DNA from: DATHZQ01 sp035458525
GTDB taxonomy: Bacteria; Actinomycetota; Acidimicrobiia; Spongiisociales; UBA5794
Length of the DNA stretch: 64,000 nucleotides
Direction: 5' to 3'
NCBI GenBank assembly: GCA_035458525.1
Contig: DATHZQ010000019.1
Location: 33,445 to 97,444 of the forward strand
Below are positions 9,774 to 18,113 of this stretch, one piece after another. How positions within the stretch are numbered: position 1 is the first letter of the stretch; each line of letters begins with the position of its first letter. A model generated the notes under the pieces. The model was not told the DNA's origin, made no database searches, and worked only from the letters and a program-made list of their open reading frames with translations. The translations under genes and the position numbers were made by a program.

Positions 9774-10169
9774 ATGAGGAAACGAGAAGAAGCGGTCTAC
9801 ATCATCTCCGTGGCCGCCGAGCTCGCCGGAGTCCACCCACAGACGCTGCGCATCTACGAGCGCAAAGGACTGATCGAGCCGTACCGCACGCCCGGCGGCA
9901 CCCGTCGCTACTCAGATGAGGATCTGGAGCGGCTTTCGCTCATCCAGCAGCTGACGGCCGCCGGCGTGAATCTCGAGGGTGTGCGACGCATTCTCGGACT
10001 TCGCGAGGAGAACAAGCGCCTCCGCAGCCAAGTGGACCGGTTGCGCCGTCTCCTGGGAGAAGCCGAAGCTCGGGTTGCCGGGCGCGGCCCCATGGGCGTG
10101 ATCCGTTCGGTCCGGATCACGGAACGACGCAATCTGCCGGACATCCCGCGAGAGAACCCGTTCGGCTGA
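9774..10169 (+). CDS. hspR: MerR-type heat-shock repressor HspR
   Basis: 131 residues. Winged helix-turn-helix at about 10-75 with the MerR-family signature Q-T-L-R-I-Y-E-R-K-G-L and P-x-R-T-x-G-G-T-R-R-Y, then a coiled coil (about 80-105) and a basic tail. In actinobacteria HspR binds HAIR inverted repeats and represses dnaK and clpB, using DnaK as co-repressor. Its place as last gene of this operon fits autoregulation. The two HAIR-like sites in this window (6242, 18025) are its likely targets. It starts one base after the dnaJ stop. Confidence 0.94.
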   Translation: MRKREEAVYIISVAAELAGVHPQTLRIYERKGLIEPYRTPGGTRRYSDEDLERLSLIQQLTAAGVNLEGVRRILGLREENKRLRSQVDRLRRLLGEAEARVAGRGPMGVIRSVRITERRNLPDIPRENPFG

Positions 10170-10217
10170 TTCAGCCTCGCCCGCACCGAACATCCCACGG
10201 ACCAGTATCTTGAGGGC

Positions 10218-10592
10218 ATGGAGGCATCGCGGGGACGGTGGAGCCCGTACGTCCGGTTCCCGATCTATGTGACGGTCGGCTTTGCAGCGGCGGCCGGGCT
10301 CGCCATGCTGTTCCAACCGCATTACCTGCCGTTGTGCAATCGCATCAATTCGGCACCCGGCGTGGAGTGTGCGCCCGTGTCGACTCAATCGATGGTTGGG
10401 ATGTTCGTGATCGGCCTCGGCGTCATCACCCTCGTGGTCGTTCCGGTGGTCTCCGCCTTCGTGAACCTGCTCCGCCACGGCCACAACTGGGAGACTCCCC
10501 GCGGAACGGAGACCGCCCTCACCAACCTCCCCATCCTCGCCGGCTTCATCTACCTCGCCGCCGGCTTCCTCGTCGCCGCAGGGGGGTATTGA
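10218..10592 (+). CDS. Small three-helix membrane protein
   Basis: 124 residues with three predicted transmembrane helices (about 11-29, 57-80 and 101-121). Two cysteines, in L-C-N-R-I and V-E-C-A-P, sit in the first extracytoplasmic loop and could form a disulfide. I do not recognise the family. TATCTT lies six bases before the ATG; the same stretch (GAGGGC) could serve as a weak ribosome site. Confidence 0.6.
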   Translation: MEASRGRWSPYVRFPIYVTVGFAAAAGLAMLFQPHYLPLCNRINSAPGVECAPVSTQSMVGMFVIGLGVITLVVVPVVSAFVNLLRHGHNWETPRGTETALTNLPILAGFIYLAAGFLVAAGGY

Positions 10593-10595
10593 CGC

Positions 10596-10642
10596 GGACT
10601 TGCCTTCGGCAAGTCCGTCAGCAGTTTGCTCGCAAACTGCTG
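10596..10642. terminator. Two tandem hairpins between convergent genes
   Basis: GGACTTGCC-TTC-GGCAAGTCC (10596-10616) is followed at once by CAGCAGTTTG-CTCG-CAAACTGCTG (10619-10642). Both stems are perfect (9 and 10 bp). They lie just after the stop of the membrane protein gene and before a minus-strand gene. No T-run. Confidence 0.6.
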
Positions 10643-10733
10643 CTGCGTGGTATTGCGAACGGCCCCAAAGGTCGGGGACGAAACGCGTCGCGGTCTTCCG
10701 CCGCAGCCGGGGGTGAGCGGTGCCGTTCGCCTT

Positions 10734-10754
10734 GGGTTCGCTTGCAGCGAACCC
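10734..10754 (-). terminator. Hairpin after the minus-strand hypothetical gene
   Basis: Perfect 9-bp stem GGGTTCGCT/AGCGAACCC with a three-base loop, 14 bases beyond the stop codon of the gene that ends at 10768. Confidence 0.5.
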
Positions 10755-10767
10755 CAACCTGATTCCA

Positions 10768-11421
10768 TCAGGCTACGAACGTCTCGCCATCGGGTTGCTG
10801 GACCACGAACGCCACGACGAGGCTCTCTCGCGACGGCCACTCGTGGAGGGCATCGAGTGCGCGGGCATTGGCGGCTGGACGGAAGACGTTCCACTCCGTC
10901 TCCCCTTGCACCCGGATCACCACGTTCATGTTGGGGCGGGGAATGAGAGAGGCGCCGTCGAGATCGAAAGCCTCCATCTCGACGACCGCCAGGTCGAGCT
11001 CATCGCAGCGTCGGATGAACGCGTCCGCAACGTCGCGAGGGAAGAAGCCCTCACCATCGTCGGTGCGGTGCACGGCCTGCGGATCGAACTCCCCGACGAG
11101 CGAGAGGGTGGCCGGATGCTCGTTGTCCCAACCTTCACGGTCGTCTCCGCTCACGACGCTGCCACCGAATTCGGCCCGAAGATCGGCGAACTCCTCGTCG
11201 CCGGCGTCTGGCGACACGATCCGCTCGGCCATGTCGAGCACGCGCATGAGCTCTCGGGCGTCGAGATCTTTGACGTCGCCGTCGTCATCCGGGTAGATCT
11301 GGACGATGGCGGCGTCTTCATCCCAAAAGACCATGCCGACGAACTCGTCATCACGCCACAGCTCGACGATCGGCCCGTCGAACCCGTCACGCTCTGACTC
11401 AAGGATGCGGAGAGGAAGCAT
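10768..11421 (-). CDS. Hypothetical cytoplasmic protein
   Basis: 217 residues from the ATG at 11421; TACACT lies six bases upstream of it, which supports this start over the longer open frame to 11739. There is no signal peptide or membrane segment. The composition is acidic: the first 50 residues resemble a small beta-sheet module (V-E-L-W-R-D-D-E-F-V-G-M-V-F-W-D-E-D). The middle contains an alternating Asp/Glu helix, and the C-terminus reads N-V-V-I-R-V-Q-G-E-T-E-W-N-V-F-R. Not recognised. Confidence 0.6.
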   Translation of the reverse strand: MLPLRILESERDGFDGPIVELWRDDEFVGMVFWDEDAAIVQIYPDDDGDVKDLDARELMRVLDMAERIVSPDAGDEEFADLRAEFGGSVVSGDDREGWDNEHPATLSLVGEFDPQAVHRTDDGEGFFPRDVADAFIRRCDELDLAVVEMEAFDLDGASLIPRPNMNVVIRVQGETEWNVFRPAANARALDALHEWPSRESLVVAFVVQQPDGETFVA

Positions 11422-11476
11422 CCAGCGAGTGTACCTGGCCGCTCCCCGCCGCAGCCCGCGACTGCGGAGGTTGTGC

Positions 11477-11761
11477 TCAGCTCTCGACCGTGACGCCTCG
11501 CCAGAAAGCAACATGGTCACGGATGTCGGCCGCAGCCGGTTTGGGATCGGGATAGGTCCACGCCGCCCCAGGGTTTCGGGCATCGCCCACGACGATGTCG
11601 AAATAGTTGGCGACGCCCTTCCACGGACACACCGTGTGCGCCTCGTTCGCCTCGAAATGCGCGGAGCTGATCGAGCTCGGGGGGAAGTAGTGATTGCCCT
11701 CCACCATGACCGTTTCGTCGCTCTCGGCGAGCACCACACGATTCCAGATCGCCTTGGCCAT
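11477..11761 (-). CDS. DUF427 family protein
   Basis: 94 residues. A-K-A-I-W-N-R-V-V-L-A-E-S, then G-N-H-Y-F-P-P, C-P-W-K-G and Y-F-D-I-V-V-G-D form the compact beta fold of DUF427, a widespread small family of unknown activity. The ATG at 11761 has AGGAG seven bases upstream; a TTG six bases earlier is too close to that site. Conserved residues that could form a ligand pocket (C-P-W-K-G, W-T-Y-P-D-P) are all present. Confidence 0.85.
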   Translation of the reverse strand: MAKAIWNRVVLAESDETVMVEGNHYFPPSSISSAHFEANEAHTVCPWKGVANYFDIVVGDARNPGAAWTYPDPKPAAADIRDHVAFWRGVTVES

Positions 11762-11822
11762 GTTCAATCTCCTGGGTTGTGTCGCCGCCGTGATTGCTCT
11801 CCCCCCTGGTCCATTCCGATGA

Positions 11823-11852
11823 GAGAGGCCCCGCTCATGGTACGGGCCTCTC
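11823..11852 (-). terminator. Hairpin downstream of mscL
   Basis: Perfect 9-bp stem GAGAGGCCC/GGGCCTCTC with a 12-base loop, between the end of the mscL remnant and the DUF427 gene, both on the minus strand. Confidence 0.5.
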
Positions 11853-11875
11853 GTCTCTACTTTGCAGGGGACAGG

Positions 11876-12267
11876 TCAGCTGCGGGTGCTGAGCACATCC
11901 CGGATCTCGCGCAGCAGGACGATGTCGCCCGCGGGGCCACCGGAGCCTCTTCCTCGCCCGATGCCACTCGAGCCTTGTAGCCGTTGTACGGTTTCACGAT
12001 GAAGAAGTAGACGGCAAAGGCGATCGACAGGAACGTGACAACCGCGGTGATGAACGTTCCGTACAGAATGACCGACCCGTTGACCGTCAATGTCAGCGTG
12101 TCGAATCACGGCTCACCAAGGATGATCCCGACGATCGGCATCACGACGTTCTCTACGAGCGACGTCACGAGGGCCGCCACGGCCAGTGCCATCACCAAGC
12201 CGATCGCCACCTCGACCAGGTTGCCACCAAGGGCAAACTCCTTGAACTCTTTCCAGAGTTTGGACAT
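11876..12267 (-). pseudogene. mscL: Large-conductance mechanosensitive channel MscL, interrupted twice
   Basis: From the ATG at 12267 the protein begins M-S-K-L-W-K-E-F-K-E-F-A-L-G-G-N, the MscL N-terminus, and TM1 follows. An in-frame TGA at 12106-12108 comes after I-I-L-G-E-P. The same frame then resumes F-D-T-L-T-L-T-V-N-G-S and contains TM2 (A-F-A-V-Y-F-F-I-V-K-P-Y-N). Near 11935-11950 the reading must shift by one base to give the expected tail D-I-V-L-L-R-E-I-R-D-V-L and the stop at 11876. Full length would be about 130 residues, normal for MscL. Intact, it would gate a pressure-release pore. Two independent lesions make it a pseudogene or a spot with sequence errors. Confidence 0.85.
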
Positions 12268-12334
12268 GAAGGTTCCGCCCAGGGGGGATTGACAAAGGGG
12301 AATGTACCCGCCACTTCGATCCGATCCCCGCATT

Positions 12335-12796
12335 TCAGTTCCCGGATTCTTCGAACGACGCTGGCCCTTCACCCCCGATCCGAGGCACTGCGGCAAACCT
12401 CAGCTCGACCCACCAACCCTCCGGGACCGGAACCGGAGCCGGAGCCGGCTCAGCGAGGCCGGTGATCATCCTCGGTCGTACTGCGGTATCGGCAATGGGC
12501 ATACCGGACGCCGAGCCCTGGACACCGCCCTCCTCGAGGCGATCGACCACGAAGGAGCTCCAGACGAGGCGCTCCTGCTCAGACACATACAGCAGCTCGT
12601 CCAGCCAGTTGTTGAGGAGTTCCTCGAGCGTGTCCCCCGGCGCTACGACAGGGCGGGAGTAGGTCGGCGCGAGCTCACCAATCACGTACGCCTGATCGAA
12701 CATCGCGAACGCCGCGTTCTCGAACAGCTCCTCATTCGTCGCACCGAAGACGAGCACACGCGGCGGATCGACTCCAAGCTGCCGGTAGCCGCTCAT
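12335..12796 (-). CDS. Archease-like protein
   Basis: 153 residues. The core L-E-E-L-L-N-N-W-L-D-E-L-L-Y, with T-N-E-E-L-F-E-N-A-A-F-A-M-F before it, matches archease, the activator of the RtcB RNA ligase. The N-terminal H-T-A-D metal-binding segment of classical archease is replaced here by a less conserved stretch, and the C-terminus is extended and proline-rich. No rtcB is in the window. The start codon overlaps the stop of the EamA gene (ATGA), so translation is probably coupled. Assignment rests on the central motif and should be treated as family-level. Confidence 0.65.
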   Translation of the reverse strand: MSGYRQLGVDPPRVLVFGATNEELFENAAFAMFDQAYVIGELAPTYSRPVVAPGDTLEELLNNWLDELLYVSEQERLVWSSFVVDRLEEGGVQGSASGMPIADTAVRPRMITGLAEPAPAPVPVPEGWWVELRFAAVPRIGGEGPASFEESGN

Positions 12797-13626
12797 GCGG
12801 GCAGTCCGATCAAGATCACCGCAAGCACCGCGGCTCCGACCCCGCCGAGCTGTATCCCGGACATGCGCTCTTGCAGCACGATGCGTGCGAGGACTGCGGT
12901 GACCGCGGGGTACAAGGCAGACAGAACGGCGGCGATGGCCAGGAGCCCTCGTTGGGCTGCCGAGAGAAAGAGCGCGTTGGCAAACATGTCGAGCACCCCG
13001 GACACGACGGCAAGTCGCCACGCATCGCCAATGGGCTCTGGCCGTGCAAAACGCCACGCCAGTGCCAGGATCGCCGGCACCGTCACAGCACGCGCCCCGA
13101 CCAGTGGCCACAGCCCTGAATCGAGGCTGGTCTCGCTCAGTGCGATGAAGAACAGTGCGAATCCCAGGCCCGCCCCGAGTGCCATGGCGATGACCCGCCC
13201 GCTGAGCCGGCCGCTCGGACCGTCCGGCATCGTCACCGCAACGATCGCCAGCAGCCCGAGGACGATGCCGGCGTACGCCAGACCCCCGGGTCGTTCCCCG
13301 GATGCCAGGCCCCACGCAAGTGGCACCAATGCGGAAACCACCGATGTCGTCGGTGCCACGATACCCATCGGGCCTTCACCGAGCGCCGTGAACAACAGCA
13401 GGAGGCCGATCAAGCCGAACAGCCCGCCCGCCGCCCCCCAGACCAGATCCGCGCCGGTGACTTCGACGGCCGGCACGAGGACGAGCATGGGGATCAGCGC
13501 CACCACGCTGGCGGTCTGCGCCAGCGCGGTCACCCGCAGAGCCGGGGCGCGGCGGCTGGCCAGCCCGCCACAGAAGTCGCCGGCGCCAAAGGCAATGGCG
13601 GATCCCAGGGCCAGCAGCTCGGTCAT
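12793..13626 (-). CDS. EamA/DMT-superfamily transporter
   Basis: 277 residues starting M-T-E-L-L-A-L-G-S-A-I-A-F-G-A-G-D-F. There are ten predicted membrane helices in two homologous halves of five, the layout of drug/metabolite transporters. Typical residues are L-L-F-T-A-L-G-E-G-P at the end of the first half and L-Q-E-R-M-S-G-I-Q-L-G-G in the last helices. Substrate unknown. An upstream open frame to 13794 lacks a hydrophobic start and runs into the lutA leader. It overlaps the archease-like gene by four bases. Confidence 0.85.
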   Translation of the reverse strand: MTELLALGSAIAFGAGDFCGGLASRRAPALRVTALAQTASVVALIPMLVLVPAVEVTGADLVWGAAGGLFGLIGLLLLFTALGEGPMGIVAPTTSVVSALVPLAWGLASGERPGGLAYAGIVLGLLAIVAVTMPDGPSGRLSGRVIAMALGAGLGFALFFIALSETSLDSGLWPLVGARAVTVPAILALAWRFARPEPIGDAWRLAVVSGVLDMFANALFLSAAQRGLLAIAAVLSALYPAVTAVLARIVLQERMSGIQLGGVGAAVLAVILIGLPA

Positions 13627-13723
13627 GGACAGGTCGAATCGCGGACACGCAGCACGGCCGACATGTTCGCGGCATTGCCGGCCCTTCCGGACGGCATCGG
13701 TGCGAGATGTATATGGTGCCGTC

Positions 13724-14458
13724 ATGGGCAACCGCGTGCAGCTCTTCGTGACCTGCCTGGTGAACGGGTTCTTCCCCGAGGTCGGCATCGCCACCCTTCA
13801 GGTGCTCGAACGCGCGGGCGCCGAAGTGGACTACCCATCGGACCAAACCTGTTGTGGCCAGCCGGCATTCAACGCGGGGTTCCGGGATCAAGCACGGGCG
13901 ATGATGCGGCAGACGCTCGAAGCGCTCGACGCAACCGAAGGACCGATCGTGCTGCCGTCCGGATCGTGTGCGGCGATGCTGATCCACCACGGCCCCGAGC
14001 TCATGGAGCACGACCCGGAACTCCACGCGATGGCGATCGGCGTTGCAGATCGCGTCCACGAGCTGAGCAGCTACCTCGTCGACGAGTTGGGCGTCGACAA
14101 CCTCGGCGGATCGTGCAACGAACCGGTGACCTACCACGCTTCCTGTCACGGCCTCCGTGGTCTCGGGCTGGAACACCAACCGCAGCAGCTCCTCGACGCC
14201 GCACCCGGCGTCGAGCGAGTCGAGTTGGACGGGGCCGATGAGTGCTGCGGATTCGGCGGGTTGTTCTCCATCGAGATGCCGGAGGTCTCCGCCGCCATCC
14301 TTGCGACAAAGCTGGACAACCTCGAGGCCAGCGGGGCAGCAACAGTCGTCGGCACCGACGTGAGCTGCCTCATGCACATCGGGGGCGGCCTGCGTCGGCG
14401 AGGCACGCCAATCCAGATCAAGCATCTCGCCCAGGTGCTGGCCGAGGGCAACGCGTGA
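13724..14458 (+). CDS. lutA: Lactate utilisation protein LutA (CCG-domain Fe-S protein)
   Basis: 244 residues with the two cysteine-rich CCG domains: C-L-V-N near residue 10 with T-C-C-G-Q-P-A-F-N-A-G, and C-H-G-L-R-G-L with E-C-C-G-F-G-G-L-F. With LutB and LutC it forms a membrane-associated iron-sulfur complex that oxidises L-lactate to pyruvate. TATGGT sits six bases before the ATG, so the operon transcript may be leaderless. It overlaps lutB by four bases (GTGA). Confidence 0.92.
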   Translation: MGNRVQLFVTCLVNGFFPEVGIATLQVLERAGAEVDYPSDQTCCGQPAFNAGFRDQARAMMRQTLEALDATEGPIVLPSGSCAAMLIHHGPELMEHDPELHAMAIGVADRVHELSSYLVDELGVDNLGGSCNEPVTYHASCHGLRGLGLEHQPQQLLDAAPGVERVELDGADECCGFGGLFSIEMPEVSAAILATKLDNLEASGAATVVGTDVSCLMHIGGGLRRRGTPIQIKHLAQVLAEGNA

Positions 14459-15852
14459 TCGAACAGCCCGTCCGGTTCGTCGACCGCGCCAGCATGCGAC
14501 TGGACTCGGCCGCGGCACGAACCGTCGGCATCGCTGCCCGTCGCATGGACAAGCTGCGGACCACCGCCTACGCCGAGTATCCAGAAGGCGAGCACATGCG
14601 GGACCGGGCTCGCCAAATCCGGCTGCAGACACTCGCACGACTCGACCACCACCTGGACGAGTTCGCGGCTGCCCTCGAAGCGGCCGGCGGCCAGGTGCAC
14701 TGGGCGGCAGACGCCGCCGAGGCCAACGCCATGGTCACATCGATCGCCACCGCCGGCGACGCAACCCGCGTGGTCAAGTCCAAGTCGATGGTCACCGAGG
14801 AGATTGAACTCAACGAGTCGCTCGAGCACCACGGCATCGAGATCGTCGAGACGGATCTGGGCGAGTTCATCGTGCAACTGGCGGGTGACCGGCCTTCCCA
14901 CATCATCGCTCCCGTCCTTCACATGACACGGTTCGAGATCGGCGAGCTGTTCGCCGAGAAGCTCGGCGTGCCGTACACCGACGATCCCACCGAGCTGAAC
15001 GCCATCGCCCGCAACCACTTACGGTCGGTCTTCCTCACCGCCGACATGGGAGTGAGCGGTGTCAACTTCGCCGTCGCCGAGACCGGCTCAGTGTGCCTCG
15101 TGACCAACGAAGGCAACGGCCGATTGACCACGACGGCTCCGCGCATCCACGTGGCGGTGATGGGCATGGAGCGCATCGTGCCGACCTTCGCCGACCTCGG
15201 TGTGGTTCTCGAAGTGCTGGCTCGCAGCGGCACCGGCCAGCGGCTGAGCGTCTACACCAACATCGTCACAGGGCCACGCCGCCAGAGCGATCCAGACGGG
15301 CCCGAAGAACTCCACGTCGTCATCCTGGACAACGGTCGCAGCCGCGTGCTCGCCGGGCATAGCGCCGAGATCCTTGCGTGCATCCGATGTGGAGCGTGCC
15401 TCAACGTGTGCCCCGTGTACCGGGAGACCGGCGGACACGCCTACGGCGACGTGTACCCGGGTCCGATCGGCGCCGTGCTCACGCCGGCGCTGCGAGGCCT
15501 GGACGACTGGCACGATCTGCCACATGCCTCCAGCCTTTGCGGGGCGTGCGAGGACGCGTGCCCCGTTCGGATCGAGATTCCCGACCTACTGCTTGCGCTG
15601 CGAGCCGAGGCCAACGATGCGGGCCATGCCGACCGCGCACTGCGACGGGCTCTGTCGGCCTATGCGGCAGCGGCAACGCGACCTACTGCCTTTCGAGCGT
15701 TGCTCCGGTCCGGTAGCTTCGCCGGTCTGCTCGGCGACGACTGGCTCCACCGACTGCCGGGCAGGGGCGCCGCATGGACGGACTCGAGGGATCTCCCCCG
15801 TCCTGCCGCAGAACCGTTCTACCTCTGGTGGAAGCGCAATCGTGGAGCGTGA
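14455..15852 (+). CDS. lutB: Lactate utilisation protein LutB
   Basis: 465 residues from a GTG overlapping the lutA stop. The N-terminal LUD domain (about 50-290) carries T-D-L-G-E-F-I-V-Q-L and A-E-T-G-S-V-C-L-V-T-N-E-G-N-G-R. Two 4Fe-4S motifs follow, C-I-R-C-G-A-C-L-N-V-C-P and C-G-A-C-E-D-A-C-P-V, then a helical C-terminal domain ending W-W-K-R-N-R. It carries electrons in the LutABC lactate oxidation complex. The stop lies inside the start of lutC (11-base overlap), so the three genes form one translationally coupled operon. Confidence 0.94.
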   Translation: MIEQPVRFVDRASMRLDSAAARTVGIAARRMDKLRTTAYAEYPEGEHMRDRARQIRLQTLARLDHHLDEFAAALEAAGGQVHWAADAAEANAMVTSIATAGDATRVVKSKSMVTEEIELNESLEHHGIEIVETDLGEFIVQLAGDRPSHIIAPVLHMTRFEIGELFAEKLGVPYTDDPTELNAIARNHLRSVFLTADMGVSGVNFAVAETGSVCLVTNEGNGRLTTTAPRIHVAVMGMERIVPTFADLGVVLEVLARSGTGQRLSVYTNIVTGPRRQSDPDGPEELHVVILDNGRSRVLAGHSAEILACIRCGACLNVCPVYRETGGHAYGDVYPGPIGAVLTPALRGLDDWHDLPHASSLCGACEDACPVRIEIPDLLLALRAEANDAGHADRALRRALSAYAAAATRPTAFRALLRSGSFAGLLGDDWLHRLPGRGAAWTDSRDLPRPAAEPFYLWWKRNRGA

Positions 15853-16510
15853 CGCCTTCCTGGAGCGCGTGCGCACGGCCACCGCCACGGCGCGTTTGCC
15901 GAGACCTGACACACCGCGGCCCGCCATCCCGGACGTCGACGACGATTCGAAGTCGATGTTCACCGCCGCACTGCTCGCGGTGAACGGCAACGTCCACTCC
16001 CCCCCAACGCAGGCCGAGGTACCTGAGCTCGTCGTCGGCCTGCTGACCGATTCTGGATCACAACGGGTGCTTGCTTGGGACGACGACCAGCTTCCCCTTC
16101 CCGGAGTGATCGATACCGTTCGCAACGCCGGGTTCGAGTTCGTCACCCCCGACGTGCCGTCTGATCCCGTGGGACGGATCAACCATCAGGCCGGCTACGG
16201 CACGGTCGATGCCGGGATCACGGGCGCCGCTGCGGGATTCGCTCGCTCGGGATCCGTCGTGCTGACGGCCGGTTCGGGCCGGCCCCGCATGGCGTCGCTC
16301 ATCCCCAGCCTCCACGTCGCACTGTTGCCGTCCGATGCGCTCTACCCGTCGGCTTCAGCGTGGGCGGCCGACAACGTCGCAAGCGCGCAAGGCACCAGCA
16401 ACCTCGTCTTCATCACAGGCCCGAGCCGCACCGGAGACATCGAGATGCACCTGAACCTCGGTGTGCACGGGCCACGCACGATTCATGTCGTGTTGGTCCC
16501 GGTGGGCTGA
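15842..16510 (+). CDS. lutC: Lactate utilisation protein LutC
   Basis: 222 residues from GTG (V-E-R-D-A-F-L-E-R-V), overlapping lutB by 11 bases. It is a single LUD domain: A-G-I-T-G-A-A-A-G-F-A-R-S-G-S-V-V, P-S-L-H-V-A-L-L-P, and the terminal H-L-N-L-G-V-H-G-P. It is the third subunit of the lactate oxidation system. No other carbon gene lies nearby; the operon stands alone between EamA and DUF805 genes. Confidence 0.92.
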   Translation: MERDAFLERVRTATATARLPRPDTPRPAIPDVDDDSKSMFTAALLAVNGNVHSPPTQAEVPELVVGLLTDSGSQRVLAWDDDQLPLPGVIDTVRNAGFEFVTPDVPSDPVGRINHQAGYGTVDAGITGAAAGFARSGSVVLTAGSGRPRMASLIPSLHVALLPSDALYPSASAWAADNVASAQGTSNLVFITGPSRTGDIEMHLNLGVHGPRTIHVVLVPVG

Positions 16511-16520
16511 GGCGGGTTCC

Positions 16521-16916
16521 CTATCCCATGTACTTTGGCGACGGGCCGTAGTTGTTGGCACCACGGTCGCTGTCGGTGAAGTAGAAGACCAGCAGGATGA
16601 TGGCGCCGACGAGGGGAATCAGGCCGATCAACAGCATCCATCCACTCTTGTTCGTGTCGTGGAGCCGCCGGACGGCGATCGCGATACCGGGAACGATCAC
16701 CGCAAGCGCATAGAGCCCGCCCACCAGGGCGAACAGCCCGCCGATGCCGCCGATCTGCCCGAGGATCCCCAGGACGATGAGGACTCCGAAGTTGACGAGA
16801 TTGAACCACCAGAACTCCGCCCTGCGAGCCCGCCCGGTGAAGTCAGCGTACTTCTCGGTGAGCACCGACGTGTAGATGTCGATGGGTGATCCCGGATCTG
16901 CGGTCCTTGCGGTCAT
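16521..16916 (-). CDS. DUF805 membrane protein
   Basis: 131 residues. The family core R-A-R-R-A-E-F-W-W-F, four hydrophobic helices, and R-R-L-H-D-T-N-K-S-G-W define DUF805 (YhaH-like). AAGGAGGGG stands just before the ATG at 16916 and rules out the longer open frame to 17003. It is the second of two tandem paralogues and shares about half of its residues with the upstream copy at 17000. Function unknown. It ends in S-P-K-Y-M-G, like its paralogue (S-P-K-Y-R). Confidence 0.9.
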   Translation of the reverse strand: MTARTADPGSPIDIYTSVLTEKYADFTGRARRAEFWWFNLVNFGVLIVLGILGQIGGIGGLFALVGGLYALAVIVPGIAIAVRRLHDTNKSGWMLLIGLIPLVGAIILLVFYFTDSDRGANNYGPSPKYMG

Positions 16917-16999
16917 GACCCCTCCTTTTCCACTGCAACGCCGTACGTGTGCCCTGCGCCTGCTGGGACAGTACCAGCGAGGGCCACGCCGATGCCGTG

Positions 17000-17398
17000 T
17001 CAACTCCAGCGATACTTCGGGGATGCTCCGTAGTCGTTCATCTCGGCATCGCCGTCAGACAAGTAGAGGACCAGCAGGATGATGGGGCCGATGACGGGGA
17101 TCAGCGCAAGGAGCAAAGTCCGCCCGCTCCGGCCCGTGTCGTGGAGACGGCGGACCGCAACGGCAACGACGGGGACGATCGTTCCCAGGAAGTAGAGGAC
17201 GAGGAGTGCTTGCGAGAGACGCTCGATCCCGTCCAGTTCGCCGATCAGCGCAATCATGAACGCCACTGCCAGGTGGACCACGTGGAACCACCAGAACTCG
17301 GCTCTCCGGGCACGGCCCTCGAACTGTGCGTAGCGCTCGAAGACCACCGTGCCGTAGATGCTCGCCGGCGACTCGGCGATGAGCGTGCGAGCGGCCAT
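17000..17398 (-). CDS. DUF805 membrane protein
   Basis: 132 residues, with R-A-R-R-A-E-F-W-W-F and R-R-L-H-D-T-G-R-S-G as in DUF805. AAGGGGG lies upstream of the ATG at 17398. Four predicted helices. The N-terminal 30 residues (M-A-A-R-T-L-I-A-E-S-P-A-S-I-Y-G) parallel the neighbour at 16521, which points to a recent tandem duplication. Gap between the two genes is 83 bases. Confidence 0.9.
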   Translation of the reverse strand: MAARTLIAESPASIYGTVVFERYAQFEGRARRAEFWWFHVVHLAVAFMIALIGELDGIERLSQALLVLYFLGTIVPVVAVAVRRLHDTGRSGRTLLLALIPVIGPIILLVLYLSDGDAEMNDYGASPKYRWS

Positions 17399-17521
17399 GT
17401 TCCCCCTTTTGCAGCCAACCACCGGCGACTTGCCCCCGACGCCGAGATGTGAGGGTACCAAGCGCGGCCACGTTGGAGCTATGGGCCGTCCGAAGGGTTC
17501 GCCCTCTTTTCGAGGGTTCCC

Positions 17522-17980
17522 TCAGTAGAGCCACGGGACCAAGCGCGCTCGCACCCGCGCCTGATACTCGGTGTATCCGGGGTACGCAGCGGCGAGGCGT
17601 CGTTCCTCTCCCTCGGCCTTGAAACCGAAGAACAGGAGGAGGACGATCCCGATGGCCAGCGCAGCCGGCGAGCCGCGTCCGAGCGCCAGACCGATCGCAG
17701 CGATGCAGAGTCCGCCGTAGATCGGATGCCGCACCAACCGGTAGACGCCGCGCTCCACGAGACTGCCCGCGGTGAGAGGCTCGGGGTACGGCGTGAGATT
17801 GGGGCCGAGCGTCGCCAGCCCCCCAACGGTGAGGCCAACTCCGGCCGCTGTCATCAGCCATCCCAAGACGGCGACCACCGCAGGAAGCTCGATCGTCAAC
17901 CGCAACGCCCACAAGAAGGCCGCAAAGAGCACGATCTGCGCCGCCACCCAGGCGCCGCCGCGTGCCAAGAACCCGTCCAT
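17522..17980 (-). CDS. Isoprenylcysteine carboxyl methyltransferase/PEMT-family membrane methyltransferase
   Basis: 152 residues with four predicted helices. G-V-Y-R-L-V-R-H-P-I-Y-G-G is the S-adenosylmethionine-binding motif of ICMT and phospholipid methyltransferases, and E-G-E-E-R-R-L-A-A-A-Y-P-G-Y-T-E-Y is its C-terminal partner. The methyl acceptor in bacteria is usually unknown. TAGGGT lies seven bases before the ATG at 17980, which supports this start over a longer open frame to 18040. Confidence 0.85.
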   Translation of the reverse strand: MDGFLARGGAWVAAQIVLFAAFLWALRLTIELPAVVAVLGWLMTAAGVGLTVGGLATLGPNLTPYPEPLTAGSLVERGVYRLVRHPIYGGLCIAAIGLALGRGSPAALAIGIVLLLFFGFKAEGEERRLAAAYPGYTEYQARVRARLVPWLY

Positions 17981-18024
17981 GGACACCACCCTATCGTTCC
18001 CGCAGCCTGCCGAACTCCTCATGA

Positions 18025-18070
18025 TCTGATAGGAATACACTCAGATTTCCTGGCATATCTGTGCTAGCAT
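18025..18070 (+). promoter_or_regulatory. clpB promoter region with HAIR-like operator
   Basis: TCTGATA-N7-ACTCAGA (18025-18045) has the HspR operator geometry and is itself an imperfect inverted repeat (TCTGA/TCAGA). It shares T-x-TGA-x-A-N6-CACTCAG with the site before dnaK. TGCTAGCAT (18062-18070) is an extended -10 box; no good -35 box is visible. Confidence 0.5.
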
Positions 18071-18113
18071 TGCGGTTGCACCCGACGTACCAGTCAGCAA
18101 GAACCTCGAGAAG

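Noticed and set aside
12106..12108. In-frame TGA in mscL as a second selenocysteine codon
   Set aside because: MscL is not a redox protein, no Cys-x-x context exists, and a separate frameshift shows that the gene is damaged.
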